From Phaeotremella fagi (taxonomy: Eukaryota; Basidiomycota; Tremellomycetes; Tremellales; Phaeotremellaceae), in contig BCHU01000018.1 in assembly GCA_001599715.1 (NCBI GenBank), positions 62,001-126,000 on the forward strand: 64,000 bases of DNA, read 5' to 3'. The notes beneath the pieces were generated by a model that did no database searches, was not told the DNA's origin, and worked only from the letters and a program-made list of their open reading frames with translations. The position numbers were made by a program, and so were the translations under genes. The stretch's first letter is position 1. Each line of letters opens with the position of its first letter. Below, in pieces: positions 34,725 to 46,283 of the stretch.

Positions 34725-35291
34725 AGGAGGATTGGTAAAGAGGTAGTAGTTGACTGATAGCGGTATAAGGAGGAAATGATAGAACGTTTTGCATGTTATA
34801 CCCATATATTTTCGGGAGGTTGTTGTATCAAATGAGGGATGGGTCGAGTCTTTGTATACCGTATATCCTCTGGTATTTTGTTCATACTTATATAAGAAAT
34901 ATATTTTGTGAATACACATCTATGGATCTGGTATCTGTAGATTGAAAAGAGTATGGTTGACGGTATGAATTGACGGTCAGATTCAGAGTGGCGGACAAAG
35001 TTTGTGCCACTGGATCCTTGATGGTAAAAAACTTGACGTCAATCGGAGTACTGTATTTTTGACTAATTTAACTAACATCCATTGTCATCACCACGCAGAT
35101 CAAAAGAGACATACTGTGCAAGACGTGATTTGTGATGAAACCTTTGTTGCTTCTGTGAAATCGTCCTTTGTATTTAGCGCTCCACTCGCCGACAAGGAGT
35201 ATTAAGCAAGTAGTCCAAGGGATTCACTCTGTTTTTTCCCCCACTTCTGAATTCTTTCCATTTCATTGTCATCGTTATACACCACAACATC
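34725..35291. promoter_or_regulatory. Intergenic region upstream of the tandem trio
   Basis: 567 bp holding the 3' flank of the TPR/SET gene and the promoter of the first member of the three-gene family. A pyrimidine-rich leader (tctgttttttcccccacttc, about 35228) precedes the ATG. No other feature is recognised. Confidence 0.35.
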
Positions 35292-36010
35292 ATGTCAAGC
35301 TCAAGTCATACTTCTTCACCATTCCATCTAACCACTTATCGAAACAAATTGTCCGCTCTCACCAACCAAGAAATGGATCTCACAGATCTCGAAACACTTC
35401 TTTTCAGATCAGAATCCTTCACCACCCCCCAACACTGGGCCTCGAAAAACACTTATATCACCATCAATCAAGAACGAAAGTCTCTGGAAAAGTCTGAGAT
35501 CTTCTCTTTAGAAAATCTCAGTGTCGATCTCAACGGTAGTATACAACGACCTCCCAAAACTCTCCTAGGGCTTTTGGCTGAGCTCAAGGGGATTCCAGAA
35601 AATGGTTCCACAATCGACGATACTAGCAGGAGTCAAATCACCCAAGTTCTAGCCGTCGTTTTTGATGGGCTCGCAGAAGTCGGCTATGCGGAAAAAGCTA
35701 CCGCAAAGAGAGCCAAAGATGGATGGCGGGATCAAACTATGGTTCGCACCATCGTTTGCGAAAAGCAAGCTCAGATCGCCGACCTTCTCAAGCCCCCAAG
35801 CTCCGCAGGTACGTCAATGGAGCATCCGAAGAGAAATGAACTCAAGTCAAAAGCAGAAAGAAGCAATTGGAAGGTGAGTTATAACCCCCGTCATCTGGAT
35901 ACAACATGAGTACTGACGTTTCATTCATCCAGACCTCTAGTAAGCTCACCGAGACTTCTACTGAGGGTTATATCGAGAGGTTGATGGAGTATCAACAAAT
36001 CTTCGCTTAG
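35292..36010 (+). CDS. Tandem trio family protein 1 (unrecognised)
   Basis: Exon 1 is 35292-35873 and exon 2 is 35933-36010, together 219 residues. The core has EIFSLENLSVDLNGS, LLAELKGIPENG and VLAVVFDGLAEVG, followed by a basic helical stretch, DLLKP, and a short C-terminal exon ending ERLMEYQQIFA. There is no signal peptide or membrane segment. The same landmarks, and a phase-0 intron right after a Trp-containing NWK, recur in the two genes downstream, showing tandem duplication. I do not recognise a known domain; a mixed alpha/beta soluble fold is likely. Confidence 0.7.
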
Positions 36011-36414
36011 TTTTTTAAGCGCTATCAAGTGGAACCGCTGTGGGACGAAGGATAGTGGGAGAGATTGTGTTAGGCAGATAGGATTCAGGGAACAGGATAG
36101 TGAAACTTTTTAGACTCGCCTAACTATGAATGTGAAAGATTACAGTAAGCCTGCGCCACAATACTTGTACAGGTAGCACTAGTGCAGTACTCGTAGGCGG
36201 AGCTTTGTTCGTGGCAATAAGAAACCGGGCAGGGGCATTAGTGGTATCCTTTCTGAATCATCCATTGATGATACCGTGAAGTCGCGCCAATCAGTGAGAT
36301 GTACATATCGAAGGCGCTGGGGTGAGAAATTGGTCAACGTCTGGGATCACTAGTGTCTTCCAAACCTTTTGCCACAAATCAGTTGGGTCTCTTTTCCTGA
36401 CATTAGTGAATACA
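36011..36414. other. Spacer between trio genes 1 and 2
   Basis: 404 bp holding the 3' flank of gene 1 and the promoter of gene 2. It contains an unremarkable AT/GC mix with a GTACTGTA-like repeat near 36186. No gene is seen. Confidence 0.3.
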
Positions 36415-37222
36415 ATGTCATCGTTAATCAACAGAGCAAGCTCTCTTTTGGATTTCGATATCCCGTATACAATTCTAGTTTCCCTTCTATGGGAGAAGAA
36501 ACTTCTGGAAAAAGCCCCTGAGAATTGGGTCAAATCCAACATCTATACTAATGGTAAAAGTCTCGATACATCAACTATCTTCTCAATCGAGACTCTTCAG
36601 GTCCAAATCAATGGCAAGACACAAAATCTCCCCAAAGAATTCACCAGCTTCATATCTCAACTTCGGGGGATACCTACGCCAGTTGGCTCAGATGGGTTGA
36701 AGGAGGTCGTTCCCGTCTTAACTTTGGTCTTGAAAGGTTTGTACTATGATGCTGGTGGTAGGGGAGATGCTGGCTCCAAGAACGACTCCCTCATGCAAGG
36801 GCAAGCTTCCCACTTTCGCAGAAAGGCTAATGAAAACCACCTTGGATTTTCAAAACTTCTGAAGCCACTCAACTCAGATGTCGTCGTTGGAACCGAATCA
36901 AAGGAGCTTACAGCTACGAGAAGTCGAGTGAGACAGGCGAGCGAGGTATTTGACTGGGATGTAAGTACTTCAGATGTTTTGAGGATAAATAAAATTGCTC
37001 ATCACCGACTTTCAGGGGGATAGGAAATATGAAGAACTGATGCATGAGCTCAACAATTCTTTGTCATGCAAATTTGATTACCTCGAAAAACTGTTGATTT
37101 ATCAGAGAACGTACATGACGAGTACAATGAAGGAGGAAGAGCTCTATAAGGGAAGGGAATATATATGGCTTGATAATGATGATGATGATGATACAATGCA
37201 CTGCGTACTGTACTGTATGTAA
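36415..37222 (+). CDS. Tandem trio family protein 2 (unrecognised)
   Basis: Exon 1 is 36415-36960 and exon 2 is 37016-37222, together 250 residues. Conserved family landmarks are PENWVKSNIYTNG, TIFSIETLQVQINGK, NLPKEF, SQLRGIP, VLTLVLKGL and SKLLKPL. The phase-0 intron follows FDWD, as in its neighbours. Exon 2 carries FDYLEKLLIYQRTYMTSTMK, matching the other C-termini. It then extends about 30 residues into an Asp run (GATGAT repeats at about 37168-37190) not present in the paralogues. The tail may reflect microsatellite expansion removing the original stop. Function unknown. Confidence 0.65.
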
Positions 37223-37589
37223 ACAAACTGCTAATTGAGCTCTCTGCAAATGATAATAGCAGAATGAGCCAGTTCTGAGTTCTGCATCATTTGGTTGGCG
37301 ATTCCCGTTGGTCCTGTAGTCTCTATCATCCATGAAAGCTAGCCACGCATATCGAAGTGCCAATATATACTGTAAATGCTTGAAAATGAGAACACACAGC
37401 GGAGTAAAAAACCTCCTGTATCCTTGGTCATCATCCTTTGAATCAGCTCTTCCATTGAGCCTCAATCCTTCCTTTGAAGTTGAGACCCAACAGGAAGTCC
37501 TATATGAGCCTGGCTACACAGGTCTGTCCCTCTCGTATCCATTACATCCTCATCAAAATCAAATACTCCCAGATCATAAGCACACAACG
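37223..37589. other. Spacer between trio genes 2 and 3
   Basis: 367 bp. An in-frame ATG at 37332 would extend gene 3 by 86 residues, but that stretch has no similarity to the paralogues and I treat it as leader. Confidence 0.4.
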
Positions 37590-38290
37590 ATGACCATCTT
37601 CAACTCAACTAAATCCTATCTAAACATCCCCATCTCTCATAAAGATCTAGGGTGTCAACTCTACAAACATGGTTTGTGCAAAAATGGTACGGGCCAACAA
37701 TGGGTACTAGAAAACGTTTACACGACCGACGGTGGTACTGAAAGGTCTCTCGGGGAAGCCAAGACCTTCTCAACCTCTTCACTCAAAGTCGACATCGATG
37801 GTACCAAACTCAATCTCTCTACTAAACTCAAGAGCCTTTTAAGTGAATTGAAAGGTATTCCGGAGGAGGGTGGCGAATTTGGTGATCATACGGTAGAAAT
37901 CATGGGGAATGTGTTTGAAGGCTTGCACGAATATGGGTCTAGCAAGGATTATTCTTCAGACACTAGAGAATGGGATTGTGTACAACCGTCAGAAGCGGCT
38001 CTTGCGAGTATGCGAAACAAACGAGAGGTTCTAACAAAACATCTCAAACCGATACCTTCGTTCCGCCTCACCTCTCACAATAATCTCAAGATGTGGCAAT
38101 CGAGACTTTGTAGTGAAGAGTGGGATGTGAGTCATTATTTGTTTTCCATGTGCCTAGCAACATTGACACTATCCACCTGATACTTTAGGATCATCGAAAA
38201 TGGTGTGAAATCGAAAGTGATGATTTCGTTCAGAGTTTGTTCGATTATCAAAAGACGTTTCTCAGTACTTTCGTCAACTATGGAAAATGA
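37590..38290 (+). CDS. Tandem trio family protein 3 (unrecognised)
   Basis: Exon 1 is 37590-38126 and exon 2 is 38189-38290, together 212 residues from ATG 37590. Landmarks shared with the two upstream genes are QQWVLENVYTTDGG, KTFSTSSLKVDIDGTKLNLS, LLSELKGIPEEGG, MGNVFEGLHEYG and LTKHLKPI. The phase-0 intron again follows EEWD. The last exon ends DDFVQSLFDYQKTFLSTF, corresponding to LEKLLIYQRTYMTST in gene 2. No targeting signal is seen. The upstream in-frame ATG at 37332 is a less likely start. Confidence 0.68.
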
Positions 38291-38620
38291 GGCTTAGAAT
38301 GATTTTCTTCCCAATAAAACCATGTTTCCTTTTCGTCATCTCAAGCTAATTTGTAGATTTATGTGAATATAACTGTACAGCTGCTCAACTAATTTCCTAT
38401 TCCAATACCATACATCCACCAGAACGCGACTTTCCAATAATGAATTATTTTCAATTTCGAGGCCCCAGGTTTGGACAAAAAGATGATTTCAAAAAAAGCA
38501 TTTTCAGTCATGTCATACATCCTAGATTAAAGTAGTAACATAGTCATATAAAGTTTCAAAAGTCAAAAAATGTGTCATTGTCCATCATCTCCCTCAAAAT
38601 CCAAAAGATCGACCGGGAAC
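38291..38620. other. Convergent intergenic region
   Basis: 330 bp between the 3' ends of trio gene 3 (plus) and the GPI-protein gene (minus). AT-rich, with no recognised feature beyond likely polyadenylation sites. Confidence 0.3.
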
Positions 38621-39565
38621 TTAAAGGACCAAAGCAGCACCAACACCCATAGCACCGATCATACCGACCATCCATCCAGCAGAATGTCGGTAGAGTGAAC
38701 CAGCACTTGAAGCTTTTGATGTGGTTGCAGCGGCTGATGAAGCTGCTGAAGCTGCTGATGAAAGACCGGATGTAAGCGCGGACGCGGCAGAACTAGCCTT
38801 TGATACCTGAAACCGGGTTTAGTGGGATGGTTATTTGTGACTGGTGAAAGACTTACGACTGATGAGATACTGGCTGCTGCTGATGATGCTGCGCTTGAGA
38901 CTGATGCGGCGGCACTACCTGAGACGCCTGATGTTGAAATAGAGGCACTAGGAGCTGAAATACTGTTCATGATCAGTAACCAAATAGATTCAAGAAAAGG
39001 TAAACGAGACATACGTGATAGAAGGCAAACCAGCACCAGTAAGACTTTGACCAAGAGAAGTACAAGCTTGTTTAAGTGTATTGATAGCATCCTGAATTTC
39101 GTTGTAATCGGTCTGAGTCAAACCGAAAGTGTTTCCATTCTGGAAAACACAAGTCAAACAACCGACGTAATCGTTGAAAACGCTGTTGGTGCAGAGGGAG
39201 GTGAGACAGGATTGAGCGGCGGTTGAGTTACCTGATGCACAGGTGTTGTAGAGACTGACAGCGTTTGTGCATGTTGTTTGACAAGCTGCTGGGATGGTTT
39301 CACCGTAGATTTGTCTGGAGGAGACGAGGGATCGGACGTCGTTTAGAGCGTGGTGGTTGATTGCGACTGTTGTTGTGGTTAGTTATAGATTTAGGTTGAT
39401 AGAGGGAGGGGATCTGCGGCGGGAAGAAAACGCCACTTGATCTTCTGCGCCACGTAAAACTTTGGAAGAAAGTTTTGGTGGGTGAGAAAAGATGTAATGA
39501 GAAAGTCTTTACTCACCAACTGAAGTAGCGACGAATGTGAGGACAGCTGATAGTGTGAACTTCAT
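38621..39565 (-). CDS. GPI-anchored cysteine- and Ser/Ala-rich surface protein
   Basis: Four exons encode about 230 residues. The signal peptide is MKFTLSAVLTFVATSVVA. A cysteine domain with eight Cys follows (IPAACQTTCTNAVSLYNTC; SCLTSLC; VGCLTC; LKQACTSLG). Then comes a long Ser/Ala/Thr stretch likely to be O-glycosylated (SAAASVSSAASSAAASISS). The hydrophobic C-terminus GWMVGMIGAMGVGAALVL is a GPI-attachment signal. The first intron (134 nt) is unusually long for this window and splits the signal peptide exon. It is probably at the plasma membrane or cell wall. It is a common basidiomycete architecture of unknown function. Confidence 0.8.
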
Positions 39566-40410
39566 GATGATATGTTAAGTTGATTTAAATTTATGATGGA
39601 TATTGGACGGACTGAAGATACTGTCAGTGAAGTGTTGTTGACGCGTCAAGAAAGCCAATTGAAAAGTCGAAAAGGTAATAAAAAGACTCACGAATTGGAT
39701 GTTAATGTAGAAGTATGAAAAGAAGAAACAAGAAAGTAAATAATCAAACAAGTCTTGACTATATACAGCGGATCACGACTAATAACATGAAGCCCCCTCA
39801 AAGCAAAAGCAAGAAAATTCATTTGGACGTAGTGAACGTACGCTGAAGGTATAACTCAGGAGACAAACCACGGGAGTACGAAATGTTTCACAGCCAAGAC
39901 TTTATTCACTAAATGTAGTAAATTTAATTTTCTCTCTTCCGCTTCATTCACTTAAGGGGCACTTACTTGAGATCTGGACCGTTCAATGCTTAACATTTGG
40001 TCTGATGCTAAGCTTACTTACTTGCTGTATCCCTGGTTCAAATGGTCCCGAGTGTCACTTCAGTGTGAAGCGGGATAAACGTACTACCCGTTTTGTCCAT
40101 TTGGCTTAATGGCACAGTTGAATTCATTATTATTATTCAATCTTCTTAGAATTAACCAAGTTGTGTCACTCGAACAGTAACCTATGATCACATTATGATT
40201 CATCTGATGCATATCAATCGTGTGACCTTAGAGTAATACCTTATTACATCCTACTGCTACCTACTCATGACCGACCACCGGAACACAATTCCAATCCACA
40301 GTCGGGATAGACCGAAATCATGATAGTGTTATCCAAAACACTGAGGACGAGAATGTCAAAGATAAAGCAAGATCTAAATCCAACAACACCAGACACCAAT
40401 CCAGCCGACC
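39566..40410. promoter_or_regulatory. Divergent intergenic region
   Basis: 845 bp separate the GPI-protein gene (minus) from the FAD oxidoreductase gene (plus), so both promoters lie here. AT-rich around 39900-40160, including tattattatt. No tRNA or ORF is supported. Confidence 0.35.
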
Positions 40411-42336
40411 ATGTCAATAATAGATCCAGTTACAGGTCTCCCACCAGCCGAAGAAGAGGCTACAGGAGGTCAACCCCCGATCCCCACTGACGTCCCACCC
40501 TTCCCAATCCCAAAGGGAATGTGTCTCTCAGGTTGGTTATCCAGCGTCAGAACCAATCCTCTACTCAACCATCGCTCTCAAGACGGTATTCCGAAATCAG
40601 CAGATGTAGTGATTATCGGTTCAGGTGTGAGTCTATCGTCTCTTCTTAGACGTGCTCTGATGATTAAGCGACTTGTTTAGATCACTGGATCATTGACCGC
40701 GTTGGAACTTCTTAAATCCTCTAATCCACCTGGATCAGTGTTGATTCTAGAAGCGAGGGAGTTGTGTTCAGGAGCAACAGGTCGAAATGCTGGTCATTGT
40801 CGACCCGATCAATATAGGGGATTCGCGAAATTTGAATCGTTGCACGGGGCAGAGCAGGCGATTAAGGTAGGTTCAATCGTATCTTTTTTGATAAAAAAAC
40901 CTTTTACTGAACCGTAGGGGTAGATTCTTGAAAACGAACAGAAAACTTGGGAAGCTGTTGTTGATTATGTCAAGACTAACAATGTTGAATGTGAACTTTG
41001 GGCTGGGCAGAGTGTGAGTCAAGTTAATCATACTCAAATGTAATGACTGGGAGTTGACAGTTGATGATGATCGATTAGTACGAAACCCATATGACTCCAG
41101 AGATTTCAATAGCCGCTCAAGAGAATCTCAGGAAATTCGTTGAAGCAGGTGGCGACGATTCTCGAATAACCAAATATCTGGATCCAGTTGAGGCGGAGAA
41201 GGTGAGTTGGTGAACTACAACCCAATCCCCATCTAAAACCAAAGAAAGATCAGTAAACTCAAAGGCGCTCAATCGGTGTTCGCATGGGAAGCCTCGACCC
41301 TGCATCCATGGAAATTAGGTTAGTAGTCAAACCCTTCTCCCCAACCCCCAAAACTGATTCACTACTCCAGTGGCACATCTCATCACCCAAGCTCTCTCTC
41401 TTGGATTGAACCTACAAACTTGGACACCAGTGCTTCAAGTCCAACCCTCGTCTGAAGACCAATGGGAGATAATCACTGATAGAGGAAAAGTGATCACTCC
41501 CAAAGTTGTATTCGCTACAAATGCATATACATCCGCCCTCCTCCCAGAAACCAGAACCATCATAACCCCAACTCCACATATGTAAGCACCCCCCTCCCCC
41601 ACACCCAGCTAAAACAACGTAAACCAGGTGCAACAAAGTAACCCCGCCAACCTCTCATTCCGGTCTCACCTCCCTAAAAAATTCAATGGGCGTAATGCTA
41701 CCCACAGGTTCATACTCCGTCAACCCCCGTCTCAACGCCGACGGAAACGTCTTGTTCGGAGGTTGGAATCCAGGTCAACAGAAACTTATCGATTATGTTG
41801 ATGAAACCCCGTTAAGGAGTTTTGATGATAGTTTGGATGAATTTGGGGCTGTTAGTCAGGCGGTTGATGATTTGGTTAGGGAGAGGTTTGGATGGTGAGT
41901 CTTAACCACCATGGGTTGTTGATGAAAATCGATAGGTACGATGGGGAGTTTGGGAGTGGACCTAAATTATCTGGTCAGTGGAGTGGGATCATTGGTCGGG
42001 TAGGTTAAGTTTGTCTTTTGGTACGATTTTATTGCTAAGAAGGAAATAGACGATGGATCTTGTCCCACTAATAGGTGAAATCCCAAACAAGAAAGGACAA
42101 TATATCTGCGCAGGACACAATGGACATGGAATGGTATGGATGTCTCCTCTCTAAACACTAAATGCTGATACTAAACCTAACAGGCAAGAATCTTCACTGC
42201 CGCTCCTGGACTCGTTAAACTCATTCAAGGGGGTTCATGGGAATCCACAGGGTTACCTGAATGTTTCCAGATCACTGAAAAGCGTTTGGAGGGATTGAAG
42301 AAACAGGCTGAAGGTGGATTTGTTTGGAGACATTGA
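40411..42336 (+). CDS. FAD-dependent oxidoreductase (DAO family)
   Basis: About 485 residues in about ten exons. The FAD-binding Rossmann motif is SADVVIIGSGITGS across the first intron, followed by VLILEARELCSGATGRNAGH. The substrate domain includes FAWEASTLHPWKL, KVVFATNAYTSALLPETR, GSYSVNPRLN and LFGGWNPGQQ. The C-terminal FAD contact is YICAGHNGHGMARIFTAAPG. This is the D-amino-acid-oxidase/glycine-oxidase-like superfamily, often acting on secondary amines or amino acids. The substrate is not determinable. It is the intact paralogue of the truncated gene at 19000. The 3' end converges on the OCRL-like gene 155 bp away. Confidence 0.85.
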
Positions 42337-42491
42337 CCTGTGTTTGTGCAGTGTGGGTATGAATACATGATCCATCTTGTCGTACAACCATCCTATTTGT
42401 TGATTCACCAAACCCCGAAAATCAAGCCCAAAAACCACCAAAACCCCCAAAGCAAGCCCAAAAATTGAGATCAGCCGAAACTAAACTCCCC

Positions 42492-45400
42492 CTATCCTTC
42501 TAACAACAAACCGATAAACCCAATCCTAGACCTCTGTTCAACCTCCAAATACCCAACCTCACCCGATTGGAAAACAGGTCCAAAAAACGCAGGTCCAAGT
42601 TGAGCGACTGTTGCATCCATCAGTGGAGCCTCCCTTAAGTCGACGTACCGAGAGCATCATTCCCCACCCCACCCCAAAGTAATCTACAAACACTGATGAC
42701 TCCAACTAACACGTTCCTCTCGCAGCCTGCGATTTCCTCTACGAGACCAAAGGCTTCGTCTCTGTCTGTCGCTAAGGCGCATTTCCTTTGGATGGTGTAA
42801 GGGAGCAGTGGGGTTGGGAGGGAGGTTAGGATGTGGATTAATGATTTGAATAATTGGGTGGAGGATTTGGGGAGGGGGGCTAGGGTGTCGAGAGCCTTTA
42901 TTTTTCTGTGTTAGTGATTTACTTTGAGATAAAATAGTTCACCCACTTCTATAACCTCTAAGACATCTTTCAAATCCTCCTCATCCCCATCATCTCCATC
43001 ATCAACAGAAGAATCCCCTTTAACACTCTCCATGAGACCTTCCAAGATCCTCCAAATCTCACGAGCAGGTTTCACACCCCTCGAAATCTCAGCATAAGGA
43101 TCAGGTGATTTCGGTCTTCCCAATTCTTTCCTATCCGCTAACGACAAGGTTCTAATCGATTCACCTGGATTTTGAGCGAGAAGGGCGAGAGGAAGCGCGA
43201 TGGTACTTGGAAGTGGTGTTGATTGGAGGGTGATAAACTGTGATTCAATTAATGTTTGTGTCCTGTGTCAGCACGTACAGTATCCTTCCCTCCGATGACC
43301 TGCAAAACCAAAACATCTACCATTATCAGTGAAGACCCAAAATATGCACTCACCTTTCATTTCCTCCTCGCCCAAAGTCAACATCCCAGCTAACCGATCA
43401 TCAAACCCGGCAACAATCTTCAAAACACTTTCCTGGCCACTATGAACAACCCCTTCGGTCGGTAAAACCCAATAGAACGGTTTACCTGGGATGATAAGCT
43501 ATTTCCAAGTGGGAACCAAGTTGATAGCTTACAAATAGGTTGATTAGGTGACGGAGAACGGAATTTGAACGGTGCGTCCACTTTACCGTTATTAACCATT
43601 TTGATAGTCTTGACAACAGGTCGTCGATAGCTGTCAACTTTCAGTGGGTGATCGATCGTAGCTGCTTTCTTAATACCCACCTAATCTCTCCGAAATCCAA
43701 ATTCATCTCCTCAATCTCCAAACTAGGTCGATAAACCTCCTCAAGTTTATTAAGATCATTAGCGATCCCAGCCAAAACCTTGCTTCGTTTCTCTTCATCT
43801 GGAATGACGACTTGACAGATGAGATTAGCTGAGACTGGTAAATGATCGGAATAGAGGATCGACGGGTGTGAAGTGTATTCTTCAAGTGTTATTCTGCCAT
43901 CATCGAATGTTTGAGTTGGGGAAGTCGATTGTTTTCTAGGTTTAAGTGTTGGTGTTTGTTCAGTACTTGCTGATTCCTTTTTATCATCGACATCGATACC
44001 GTTTTCAATGGGTACAGATGGTTTTGGGGTTTTCGGATTGATGAACAAGATTCGATCGGTATAAGCTGGTGCACGTTTAGGATCAAAATCCGTACTTCCA
44101 TGAACGTATTTGAACGTCCTATCGCTGTCAGTCTACAGTGATGGAACAATCGGACCTACGGTGGAAACGTGATTCTCCCTTCATGGAATCCACTGAAAGA
44201 TTTTCCAGATTCGATATCAGCCTTCAACTGATCTTTCTCAAGCATAGCTGGCCAATCACTCGTCGCAGCCAGATCTCTACATTGAGTATCGTCCAGATCG
44301 ATTCGATAGTTCAAATCTCCCATCCAGACCTAGGAGTGATTAGATTTGGAGCAGCACTCAGCTAATGGGTCTGACTTACAAGGACATCGCTGTCATCAGG
44401 ACTAAACCCTTTACCGGTCGGGACGAATTTCTCAAAGGCTGGATTGGTTTCTGTGGGTTGAACCGGGAACACCAGACCTCTTTGTAGATTCAAAAAGTCT
44501 ACTCGTCGTCTTTCCAAAGCTGTTGCGAAAGCTGCCAAATCTTGGGAGTGGAATTCAATAAACATCATTGGACGCAGAGAGATTACTCACGAGCGTTGAT
44601 AAAACAGAAAGTAGTTTCATGAATTTTCAATCTGATAGCCACGCCCTAAACGTTGTTAACACATATTCAGTCAATGTAGGAAACCACTAACAGCCTTGTT
44701 CCCCTATATAGTCCATCAGCACAACAACAGTCAAACAACCAAACCACTCACTCCGAAACCCATCAACCCAATTCCTCGTTCACTTTTCCCAACGGCAGAA
44801 ACAGCCCCACTGAATTCCTTCTTGACTATGACAATCAAAACAACCCCAACATACTGACTAATAGCTACTCTCTCATACAGCTCTTTATCATCTAGCGCAT
44901 CTAGTAAAGCGTTTTCCCAGGCTTCAGCTCTACCATCGGTTTGAGTCATTAACAATGACGAAGATCTTAGATCGACTTCTTGAAGACCTAGAACAATGAG
45001 ATCGGGTGAACCTTCTACTAGAGGACTGAGATCTTTGGTTGAGGGTGGTGGTAATTTATCGTTAACGTTGTAAGTTGATATTCGAATTCTACGATATATC
45101 AACATCTACGTTAAAATGGATTTACATACTTTATTGTCGATTTCTTCGACCATTCTTCTTCTTTGCTGAACAATCTTTTACGAATGTAATCGGTTCGAGA
45201 GAAATTTGGTAAGTATGGATTAGGATGATCGTCATCTTCTGGAGATGATGATGTAGCCAAATTCGATGAGATCTCTAAGGATGAAATTGGTTTCGAGAGT
45301 TCAACTACAGTCCAAGATCAGTCAGACAGACGTGATGAACACCAGATTAAAGCTTACACGCTGGTCCCAATGATAAAGCAGATTCTGGGGTTTCGAGCGT

Positions 45401-46099
45401 CGGAGAAGTCAACGTTGAAGTCGAAGCTTCTGGTCCAACAAAGTCATCTTCAGACTCGAGCTCGTCAACCGGATAATAATCCAACCAACAATGTGAGAAG
45501 GTGGTTGGTAACGATACAATCCCTTTTCAATGTCAGTGAACCGTTATAGCAACAGACACGTACGAGCTATTTCAGTCAACCTCCGCAGTTCAGCCAATAA
45601 CAAATGAACTTTAGCGGTATGCTGAGCTTTTATCTGGAGATGGAGAACCGGATCATCGCCGTTCTTCAACACGATATCAAGGTCTAATTTAGATCAGTCG
45701 CTGATTGAACAACAAGATCCCTTGACTTACGCGGTTTTGAACTCTGATGAAAGAAACTGGTTGAAGGTGACGGTGGACTTTGAAGGATGTTCTGTGTAAA
45801 ACGCGCTCCTACTGGTAGAGTTCTTATGATTTTGAGTGGATTTTGAGTCGTTGGAGGGGTGCAGATTATTATTCTACGCGTTGAAGTGTTAGTTGAAGGG
45901 ATGTTAGGTGGGATAGTGATATCGACACGACTTACGCTCCTTGATCCGCTGATATTTCTCTGTTGGACAATAGAAGTAGATCTGCTTTTAGCTGTCTACC
46001 TGAAGAGAGAGTTACTCTACATTGTAGATTGAAGAGGAGGTTCTCTGATGATCTTAGGAGGGAGGTAGATGATGAAGGGGATGGTGATATAGATGTCAT
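42492..46099 (-). CDS. OCRL/INPP5B-like inositol polyphosphate 5-phosphatase with ASH and RhoGAP-like domains
   Basis: About 950 residues in many exons, from the ATG at 46099 (MTSISPSPSSSTSLLRS). A PH-like N-terminus precedes the 5-phosphatase: STYNVNDKLP, IVLGLQEVDL (metal-binding Glu), VWMGDLNYRIDL, FHEGRITFPPTFKY and APAYTDRILF. An ASH domain follows (VVKTIKMVNNGKVDAPFKF; FITLQSTPLPSTIALPLALL). The RhoGAP-like C-terminus has EIWRILEGLMESVK, ILTSLPTPLLPYTIQRKC, VLVGVISVCRLLW and VAQLGPAFFGPVF. It should hydrolyse PI(4,5)P2 at endosomal or Golgi membranes. I saw no canonical arginine-finger motif, as in OCRL, so the GAP module may only bind GTPases. Confidence 0.87.
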
Positions 46100-46283
46100 T
46101 GTAGGTGAGAAAGTGGTGGTGGTGAGAAGGTGACGAGGGGGAAGGTGTATTTATACTGTGGGAGTGGTTTTGTGGGGCCCAATCGTGTAACACTAAATAC
46201 GTGTCATTTATTTGATAAGCTTTCTACTCTATTCCTACAAAGATTTCGATAAAAACGTCTACCTACACCTTCAACAATCAACA
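46100..46283. promoter_or_regulatory. Short bidirectional promoter
   Basis: Only 184 bp separate the start codons of the OCRL-like gene (minus) and uL24m (plus), so they share a compact promoter. Confidence 0.45.

Noticed and set aside
37332..37589. In-frame N-terminal extension of trio gene 3 from ATG 37332
   Set aside because: The extra 86 residues have no counterpart in the two paralogues and look like leader sequence.
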